A stretch of 64,000 nt of DNA from Chloranthus sessilifolius (taxonomy: Eukaryota; Streptophyta; Magnoliopsida; Chloranthales; Chloranthaceae), in assembly GCA_021018995.1 (NCBI GenBank), contig CM037596.1, positions 88,915,184-88,979,183 of the forward strand. The letters run 5' to 3'. Both the position numbers and the translations under genes were made by a program. Positions within the stretch are counted from its first letter, which is position 1. Each line of letters opens with the position of its first letter. Of this stretch, positions 55,743 through 64,000 are shown one piece after another. The notes below the pieces were generated by a model that did no database searches, had not been told where the DNA came from, and saw nothing but the letters and a program-made list of their open reading frames with translations.

Positions 55743-57933
55743 GGTGGCACTTCGGGTAAGATTAACATCATCAACTCTAGCACCACCTGAATTCCCAATA
55801 CTGCTCATTCCCAGGAGCAAAACAAAGAAAGAGAGCAACAAATATACAAAAAATAATAGATGATTACAAGCCTCTTTAGGCATAACACTCGGATACAAAA
55901 TTGAAGGGAAGAAAAGACATTAAAAGAAATAAAACTGTGCCAAATTCACTAACTCAAAGTTATAAATAAAATAAAATAAAAAACTCAGGCCCTTAGCCCA
56001 TTTTTATAAACCATATCCCTTCACCACAGTGTGACAAGTGCCACATTTCCAAGCACCCTCCATCTAAATGAATCTAAACCAGACACATACCCCCCTAGAG
56101 GAACCACAATCCATGATAAACTTAAATTAACCAATAGACACACAACACTTGCCTTAAAATGAACACAAATCCTCCATAAAATTGATAAGCCAATAGTATT
56201 AAAACACCCAACACATTAATCTAAAAACCTAAAGAAACTCCATATTTTTGACAAGTGTCACCCCAAATTGAACCTTGAAATATCAAAAGAAGCCCATGCT
56301 CTAAACTAAACTAAACATTAAATTCCCAATAAAGCCTTAAACTCTCCAAATAAAACTCAAGTAAAGTTAAACAAATCAAATAAAACCCTAAGTCCTAAAT
56401 AAACCCTAAATAAATCAAATAAAATTCTAAAAAATGAAATTCTAATAAATCCTAAACAAATAAAATAAAATTCTAAATAATTAAATTCTAATAAAACCTT
56501 AAATAAATCGAATGAAATTCTAAATAATGAAATTCTAATAAAATCCTAAATAAAATCAAATAATTCTAAATAGAATCAAATAAAATAAATCGAGGAAGCC
56601 AAATAAAGTTGAATAAGTCTTAGTAAATCCCAAAATAAAATTAGATAGATGCCTAAATAGGTCTAACTAAATATAATTAATGCTCAAAACAAGATGAATA
56701 AGAAACATACAACATGAATAAACTAAATAAAATGAACACAAAACAAAACATCTCTTTATTTATTTAATAAAATTTTACATCTATCACCGGAGGCATACCC
56801 CTTGAACATACAATTCGAAACAAAAACCTAAAACCTAACCTACAACCTAAAACAAACATGCAACCCCAAACGGACACAAACTCAAAACTTGATGCACGGA
56901 GCATCCAATTAGAAGCAATAGAAAGGCGGCGAGAGGATTGGTTGGGGAACTCCCTTTCCATCCATTTGGAGGACTTCCCTCCCGCCATCTTCACCTCCCA
57001 ACAATAATGAAGGATGTATACCATCCCTTAATCCTAACACCCCCAAGCCATAGCTACACCTCCGCCCAAGGTGACTTCAGGACGAAGAACACGCGAAACA
57101 ATGAAGATCGAAAGCAACGACATCAAAATCAGACAGTTATATCACACAGTAGCAACTCTCTAAGCTCGTTCGCTCAGATAAAGAGAGAGAATGAAGAAAA
57201 ACAAAGAAACTTTGAATATATATAAGCACTTGCCTAATTAAGCGCCAGAAGCATAGCATGCAATCCAATTAAGCACATGAATGTCTGCTCGAAAACCAAA
57301 TCGCGCGAGCCAAATCGGGTGCGTAATTAAACTGCTGTACGCCCTAAAGACCCGAGGAAATGATCCCACGCTAGAGACTTAGCGCCTAATCAAATCACAC
57401 GCCCATACGAACGCATGGAATTCGAAAAGTCATCGGCACATTTTGGCCCTTGTGGCCGAGTGACACTCCAATCACGCGCACAGAATCTGGCGGGTAATTG
57501 GATTCCACACGCGCACCCAGTTGCGCAATTACCCCTTTAAATCTTTTAATCGTGCACACCCAATCAGGCCCGCAATTGGATTAGGTGCCATATTCACATG
57601 CGCAATTCTCGGCTATAACACACACCTCGAGCAGAATACACACTTCCTATACCTTCAACAAAAACCCTAACAAAACAAATACGCAAGACAACATATCCTA
57701 TCATGACACATACATAATCATCTTAACCCATCGCAAAGGGGAAGGCATCTCCCCACAGTCCCATCGCAGTCAAGTCACCCCCCTGACCACTTACTGTGAA
57801 TTAACGTCCCACCGCGATCAAAATTATTCCCCAGAATCTCATCACATACTCGCAAGTACACGTGACCACTCCCCAACACCCGCTGCACAGTACAAGCCTA
57901 CAAACTAAAACAAATCATCACTCATACCCCTAT
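55743..57933. other. Unassigned AT-rich region
   Basis: No coding region is supportable. 56380-56600 is an AT-rich tandem repeat built on AAATTCTAATAAA and CAAATAAAATTCTAAA words. 57230-57600 is rich in GCGC-plus-AATT words similar in style to 54800-55200 in the neighbouring LTR, so part of it may be an LTR of a related family. The bases after 55742 (minus strand AGTGCCACC before the LTR start) could be a weak purine tract, or chance. Confidence 0.4.
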
Positions 57934-60581
57934 TGTTATTCACTGAAAAAAAGTACCACTTTTCAGCTCTTAACCTAGCATTTGCTAGACTTTGAAGCTG
58001 ACTAATACCTCTTGTTTAGCTTGTTTTGTAGATTAGTAATAACTTGTGCAGCTTAACACAAAGTCCATGCCTTTAGTGCCAAGAAGACGGAGAATTCAAG
58101 CCAAGGATGACAGCTGAGCTAGAGATTGATGGAACACCATGGTGGTACACACCATGGTGACTATTTTGCATGTCATGAGGGACCAAGGAAGTCTAACAGA
58201 TGAAAGAAGTATAGATGAGAGTGGAGAAAGCTGCAACAGAAGCATATGCATAGCAGCAGAGGAACAAATGACTTATCTAGCACAGCTGAGGTGCTGCCTT
58301 GTGCTGTTCAATTCACTACAAAGCTTCCTTGCACAGCTAAGACATGCAGCACAAGAGAACTCACACAGCAGTCACACAATTTAGTTGAAATCAACACATA
58401 AAGAAACTCGCAAAGTAGTCGTGCACTAAGCCTTCAAAAATACAGCTCGCAAAGCTCTCGCGAGGATCAAGCTTTAAAGAAGCCGCATGCACTATCTCGC
58501 GAGACCATTTTGCAAAAAAAGCAATAACAACCTTGTAAAGTTCTCGCGTGGCTCTGGAGGAGAGAGACGCCCAGAAACTATCTCGGATAGCTCTCACGCA
58601 CCTAGAAGTTCAACTTTGTACTGAGCGAGCTGTGTAATCATGTGAAAAGAAACCGAGCGAGACTTAAAGGCATCCTCGCAACACCCTCATGAGAGGAGAT
58701 TCTGAAGCCCTACTGCTCGAGCAAGCCAAGCAGTGCAACTCATCCTCGAGATAGTATTGCAATGCAAAGTATCCGTGCAACCATTTACAGATCTACCACG
58801 CGAACCAGGGGCCTCCCAAGCTAAATCTTATCTCGCAAGGACTCTACAAACTGCATGAATGAATTAATATGCAGAAGGCAGCCACATGAAGCTCAGGCCC
58901 CCCCACTTCTTAGTCTTAATTCCACGGACCTTTTGGGGATTTCCCCAAGTCTAAGGCACACATCCCGAGGCCCTGATCTCGAGGCACACGCCCCAAGGCA
59001 TCCAAGGGTTGTAACAGTGCCACATCTGCTAGAAAAATTAGGGTTTACTCTTTTGTTGGCTAAGGCATTAGGACTGAATATATAAGTTGTACTTGTAACT
59101 TAGAATGGGATCTCTCCTTCAACCTCTGTCTGTGGTGAGCTCGAGCAGACTAGGGTTAGGGTTTGATTATTTCTTTTTCCATTTTTCTTCTTTCTTAGCC
59201 CAGCACTTGTTAGCTAAATCCTATGTAAGAAATTAGGTGTAGTTTTAATTTGTTTTGTAATGGGTCTTGTAATCTTTGGGGTTTTGTGAAGAGCTATTGT
59301 GCACAAGGCTGCTATCTTGAGAAATTGCATTATAGGTAATTTTAATAAATGGAATTTATACTTTAAATATTCATTCAATCTATTATTTTCCTGCTTGCCT
59401 GTAGCTTTGTTCATGCTATAGCATGCATTTAGGATTTGAGCTGATTGAAAGGCCCATAGAAGCTTGAGCTTATAGCCCTGGGACCATTATGGTAGCAGCA
59501 GTTTACATGTTCCTTCTCAGATCCTTGTGGTGAGGATAACCTTTATGGATAGTCTGTTACCATTTAAGTGGACAGACTATTTCCCTAGGGTGATTCCAAG
59601 CCATAGATCTGAGAAGGATTCTTCTCCTCTGCACTTGAGCTTGTAGTCTTGTGAGAGGTTGTTGCAGGAACTATCTCCCCTTTATTTTACTTGACTAATA
59701 TCAGATGTTAGATCTACTTTCTCTGTAGTGATTGCAGACTTGTGAGCTAGGTCATTGCAGACCTTCTATAGCAATGACCAGTTGCTTTTAAGTCCCCAAA
59801 TAGCCCTTGGACAGCTGTGGTCTCCACTGGTTTTTTAAGAACAATTTGTTCCTATGAATGCCTGCCAAATCTATAATAGATTTGGGGAGCTTATAGCCTG
59901 GCAAACATAGTGTCTACAATAGTTTTAATGTTCTGATTTGATCAGTTGGGTAGAGGACATCTATTAGATAATTTGTGACCATTTAAGTGGACAGGTTATA
60001 GCCTTAAGATCAGTCTATTCCATTTGATCATATTGGTTTTCTGATTTTCTTCATGTGTCTTGATCCTCCCTATTGGATAGCATGTGACCATTAAAGTGGA
60101 TAGGTTATAGCCTTAAGGGACTAGGTTGAATCACAAGAGTGAGTTGGATTCTTCTTCCCTATTGAGGTTTTTGATAGCACTTCAGTAAGGATTTTTGATA
60201 GCACTTCAGTAAGGATTCCTGCAGAAGCAGACCTAAGTCTAAGTTCCAAAACTGATATGAACTTGGCCTAGTAGTTTACTTCCTATCCTTTTATCTTTAT
60301 TTTAATACACACCATTACCACCTTCTTCATAACCCTTTCTTTAGGATTGTCATTTCTGTTGCCAGATCTAGAGGCCTACTATTATAGCCAATTTTGGGTT
60401 CTAGATCATTATCTCTGTGGGATAAACTCTTACTTAAAACTTGCTACAATAGCCATGTATCTTGCAAGCTGTGTGTACTTTAGGTTGATGTTTTCATAGC
60501 CATTTCACTCCACCTTTGTATCCTGATTTTTACCATCTCATATCACTTTAAATAAACACCTGGTACACACAGAAACCAACA
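57934..60581 (+). mobile_element. 5' LTR of an Athila-like element
   Basis: It starts TGTTATTCACTGA and ends AAACCAACA, eight bases before a degenerate PBS. Its first 80 bases resemble the minus-strand start of LTR1 and LTR2 (shared words include CCTAGC, TTTG and TAG, GACTAATA/AACTAATA). 58400-58850 has many CTCGCGAG and TCGC words. A TATA box candidate (ATATATAAG) lies at 59077-59085. Repeats with GTGACCATTTAAGTGGACAG recur near 59550, 59970 and 60080. The 3' LTR is outside the window. Confidence 0.7.
59548..60215. repeat. Dispersed and tandem repeats in the Athila-like LTR
   Basis: Three copies of a block with ACCATTTAAGTGGACAG lie at 59548, 59967 and 60077. A 25-bp duplication (GATAGCACTTCAGTAAGGAT) lies at about 60171-60215. 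No function is visible. Confidence 0.6.
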
Positions 60582-60588
60582 ATTTTTT

Positions 60589-60605
60589 TGCTCCGCTACT
60601 TGGGA
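60589..60605 (+). other. Degenerate primer binding site of Athila-like element
   Basis: TGCTCCGCTACTTGGGA aligns with the tRNA-Asp-type TGGCGCCGTTGCCGGGGA but with several differences. Its position just after the LTR end supports the call. Confidence 0.5.
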
Positions 60606-60922
60606 TATTGATTTTTTTAGTAGACCTGAGTTGTACTATATTTTTGTCTAGAAAATTCTTTGTAGCTGTGCCTTAAATAGAATAAAAAGTACTACTGATT
60701 TTTGTAGAATTTTACAGAATTGGACAATAGCAGTAGGGAAAATCTACTGCTGCAGCTGGAGTTTAGCTACCTCTGTTTGCACTTCTTTTACCCTAAAACT
60801 CAGTCCCTTAATGTCAAATTCCCTATCATTAGTTTAGTTGTAAATCTATTTAGTTGTTAATTTGGTTTGAAAATTTTTTGTGTGCTGTGAGCATTTTCTT
60901 TACCTACTGAATTTGTGTGTGT

Positions 60923-62340
60923 ATGCTTGGTAGAAGGTCCCTTAACCTTGAGTTGGAACCTCCAAATCCTAAGGTTGAAAGGGAGACTAAGAAATACCAC
61001 ACAAGGCCCTACTATTGAAACTGAGTCAACTGTCATGGCTGAGAGGTAAAGAACCCTGAAGGAATACAATGCACCTGGGGATTACACATCTCCCTTTTGC
61101 ATATAATTCCCATAAGTTAAGGGAAACTATGAAATCAAGTCCTCCACCATTAACATGCTGCCATCTTTTCATGGGCTCAGTAAGGAGGATCTTTACAAGC
61201 GCATTGACCAAGTTTTTGCACTTTGTATCACTTTCAATATTGCTGGCTTGAGACCTAAAGCCACCTAATTGAGGCTTTTTCCTTTTTCCCTTAAGGACAA
61301 AGCCAGCACCTGACTTTCTAAACTCCCAACTAATAGCATTCAGACATGGAGTGACCTCCAAAGTCAATTTCTGGCTAAATTTTTTTCCATGAATAAAACT
61401 AGCCAGATGAGGACAAACATTTTGTCATTTACTTAGTCCTCAACTAAAGATTTTTATGAGGCATGGAAGAGATTTCAAGAGATGTTAAGACAATGCCCCC
61501 ACCATCAAATTCCACAGTGGCAACTAGTGCAAGTCTTTTACCAAGAAATTAATCCCAAGAGTAGGGATATAGTGGATGCTTAATGTGGTGGTAGTTACCT
61601 CCACAATACAGCTGTTGAAGCTTGGGAGTTTTTTGACATCATAGGGGAAAATTTCATGCAACAGGAGTCACTGTCTCGCAATGACAGTCAGACCCCTGCT
61701 AAATTGGTGAAAGAGTCCACCCCTAGAGGTGGAATATATGAAGTTAAGGTGTAAAGTGATTTGAAAAGGAAGGTGGACAATCTGAGTTTAAAGTTTGACA
61801 AATTGATGAATGTGATGCAGCCTCAGATGGTTGCACAAGTGGAAGAGGCATGTATGATATGCCAATCTCCCGCACATTTACTCTAAGATTGTCCATCAGC
61901 CAACCAATTCACTGATTTAGTTATGAAGTATGTCAATGTTGCCCAAGCATATGGGCAGCAACCTGCTAGGTACACATGGAGAAATCACCCAAATTTGAGG
62001 TGGAGACAAGATACATACCCTCAATCCCAACAGTAGCAGTTGGCAGCTCCATACAGACCTCAGCACCAATTTAACCAAGGTTATCCACCAAGACAGAATT
62101 TTCAGTTACCTGCCCACTTCCCAATCAATTGGTCTTGCCCCCACAACAGCCCAGATCCTCTTCCTTTGAAGAGAAAATGCTGAAATCTATATAAAATTTG
62201 GGAAACTTGGTCCAAACTGTAAACTCTTATGAGCAAAGCATTAAAAAAATAGAGGACCAACTAGGTCAAATCTGTAATGCTTTGAACAGGAAAGAGGAGG
62301 GCAAATTGCCTAGTCAACCCTTGGCCAATCTAAAAGGGTA
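60923..62340 (+). pseudogene. gag: gag pseudogene of Athila-like element
   Basis: ATG at 60923 (MLGRRSLNLELEPPNPKVER) matches the start of the gag-only copies. Capsid landmarks are FHGLSKEDLYKRIDQVFALC (61158-61215), LFPFSLKDKAS (61270-61305), QFLAKFFSMNKTSQMR and RFQEMLRQCPHHQIPQWQLV (61470-61530). The knuckle CMICQSPAHLL, one stop, then DCPSA lies near 61855-61900, followed by a Gln/Pro-rich tail. At least six stops and one shift disable it. Confidence 0.78.
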
Positions 62341-62827
62341 GTTCATGATTGGAGAAGCATCCTCTACCCATGAGGAGGCTGATGCACTTACTACCCTGAG
62401 GAGTGGTAGGGTGGTTAATAATTTAGTGGGCAAGGTAACTAAGGAGGTCATGGAGAGTGAAAATGAAAGAAATGTGAGTGGTGAAGAATCAAAGAAGTCA
62501 TCCCCTGCTGTGGATCAGTAAGGGAAAAATAAAAGGGCTGATGTTGAGCCCCAACAGCAAACAATAAATGAAGAAAAAAGAAAAAAATAAAAATTTGACC
62601 ATGATGTTGTTAGGCATGCAGTTGTGACACCAGTAGTCCCACAGCTGTCATTTCCTCATGCATTAGTTGGCCCATCTCCTTTTGATAAGGGGAATGGTCA
62701 AATAGAGGAAATGATGGAGACCTTCAAGGAGGTCAAGATCAATTTTCCCTTGCTTGATGCTATAAAATAGGTCCTTGCCTATGCTAAATTCTTGAAGGAC
62801 CTCTGCACATAGAAAAGAAAAGCAAGG

Positions 62828-63463
62828 GTGCAATTGTCCAAAAAGGTTTTCGCTATTGAGCATGTTGAATCAGTTCTGTCTGTTGTCGTACCTAAAAAAT
62901 TACAGGACCCAGGGGTACCTACTATCCCCTACATAATTGAAAACCATACCATTGGTAAAGCTCTCTTGGACTTAGGGGCCAGTGTGAACCTGCTCTCATA
63001 TTTAGTATATGAGGAGCTAGGTTTGGGGGAGCTGAAATCCACATCAGTTGTGCTCCAACTGGCTGATAGGCCTGAGAGGAGACCTATGGGTGTGGTGGAG
63101 GATGTGTTGGTGGGGGTGGACAAGGTCTACTATCTTGCTGATTTTCTTGTTTTGGACATGGACCCTTGCAAAAGTAAAGTCCCAATTCCTGTCATCCTTG
63201 GCAGACCATTCTTTGCCACTGTAAATGCTTGTATACAATGTAGGCCAGGGGTTATGGAGGTGACCTTTGGGAAAATGAAGGCCCAATTAAATGTGTACAA
63301 TACTGCAAGGCAGCCTCAGATGGACAATAAAGACTGCTGTGCAATAGATATACTAGATGGCCTTGTGGAAGAAGAATTATCCAATCTGCTGGATTGGGAT
63401 AATATTGCTGATGACCTAGAAAATATTTGGAGTATGGTTGAGAAGGAGGCCAAGTTCTCATGA
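62828..63463 (+). pseudogene. pro: Aspartic protease region of Athila-like element
   Basis: The 211-codon frame contains the protease: ALLDLGASVNLLSYLVYEE (about 62961-63015), an Asp-Leu-Gly-Ala loop, which is the usual Athila form. Then come VVLQLADRP, GVVEDVLVGVDKVYYLADFLVLD and VILGRPFFATVNA (63195-63235), typical of retropepsins. It would cut the gag-pol precursor. The frame is open, but it is cut off from gag upstream and RT downstream by stops (62762-62771, 63461, 63604), so it is listed as a pseudogene part. An ATG at 62828 is only the first in frame. Confidence 0.75.
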
Positions 63464-63650
63464 CAGAAGACAACACAAAAATAGAGTCTTCTGTGGGCCT
63501 AGTGCAGCATTCCAACTGGAAACCTATATTGTTGCCCCTTCCTCCTACCACTAAGGAACCTTTGTTGCCTTCCATTGAAAGTCCCCTTGAGCTAGAACTG
63601 AAATAGCTCTCAGACACATTAAATATGCCTTCTTGGGATAAAACAACAAG

Positions 63651-64000
63651 CTTCCAGTGATTATCTCCTCCTCTCTCACTAGTGAGCAGGAGGAAGAATT
63701 ATTGAGTGTTTTTAAGAAACATAAAAGGGCAATGGGGTGGACAATAGCTGATCTTGGAGGCATTGATGTCTCAGTTTACATGCACAAAATTCACCTGGAT
63801 GAGGGTGTAAACCCTCTAGGGAGATGCAGAGGAAGCTTAATCCTCACATGCAAGAGGTGGTCTTGAAAGAGATAGTGAAACTTTTGGATGCAAGGGTAAT
63901 TTACCCTATTTCAGATTCAGAATGGGTGTCACCTATCCAAGTGGTACCTAAAAATTCAGGCATAACAGTTATTACTACTAATACTGGGGAGTTGATGCCA
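63651..64000 (+). pseudogene. pol: Reverse transcriptase start of Athila-like element (window edge)
   Basis: The frame reads LTSEQEEELLSVFKKHKRAM, GWTIADLGGIDVSVYMHKI, and after a one-base shift near 63820 continues RKLNPHMQEVVLKEIVKLLD and RVIYPISDSEWVSPIQVVPK to the window end. This is the N-terminal segment of Athila-clade RT, before the catalytic motifs. The rest of pol is outside the window. Confidence 0.78.

Noticed and set aside
56764..57225. Short open frames on both strands as host genes
   Set aside because: They are short, overlap on opposite strands, have no recognisable domain, and lie in AT-rich repeat-laden DNA.
5245..60605. tRNA-like matches as tRNA genes
   Set aside because: Only 12 to 20 bases complementary to tRNA 3' ends are present beside LTRs or in viral leaders; no cloverleaf is seen. 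They are primer sites.

Overview
The window is plant nuclear DNA, almost certainly heterochromatic. Everything I can identify is a nest of LTR retrotransposons plus one rearranged endogenous pararetrovirus (Caulimoviridae). The retroelement clades (Ty3/gypsy Athila-like and Tat/Ogre-like, with antisense passenger genes) are plant-specific. I found no host gene, tRNA or rRNA. The species cannot be named from this sequence.

Layout. (1) The scaffold is a non-autonomous, gag-only Athila-like element (TR-GAG type) on the minus strand. It forms an LTR-gag-LTR-gag-LTR tandem: LTR1 1-854 (cut by the window edge), internal region 855-5270, LTR2 5271-42367 (split by two insertions), internal region 42368-46861, LTR3 from 46862. 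(2) LTR2 is interrupted by a 22,766-bp Tat/Ogre-like element (7049-29814, minus strand) with target duplication GTTCA. (3) LTR2 is interrupted again by a 12.1-kb caulimovirid locus (29974-42068) flanked by TATTG. (4) LTR3 carries a 2771-bp solo LTR (46896-49666) with target duplication ATTGG, and then breaks near 50060 against a truncated second Tat-type element (about 50061-55742, minus strand). (5) 55743-57933 is AT-rich and unassigned. (6) From 57934 to the window end runs a plus-strand Athila-like element (LTR, PBS, gag, protease, start of reverse transcriptase). Its LTR start and gag start match the gag-only elements, so it represents the related pol-carrying lineage.

The Ogre-like element has proline-rich leader ORFs, gag, protease, RT/RNase H, a second archaeal-type RNase H and integrase on the minus strand, all with stops, frameshifts or changed catalytic residues. 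Between integrase and 3' LTR it carries two decayed antisense genes on the plus strand (one plant-mobile-domain-like). The viral locus holds two incomplete genome units in the same orientation, plus inverted leader fragments. One unit lacks the capsid core and the other lacks RT/RNase H.

The most unusual signal is structural. The LTRs of different families carry short palindromic or hairpin repeats in arrays. In the Ogre-like element, a 23-bp near-perfect palindrome recurs about 19 times in five arrays, with a period of about 48 bp and non-conserved 25-bp spacers. In the second Tat element, twelve stem-loops keep one 8-nt loop while their stems change in a compensatory way. The solo LTR has a third palindrome cluster.
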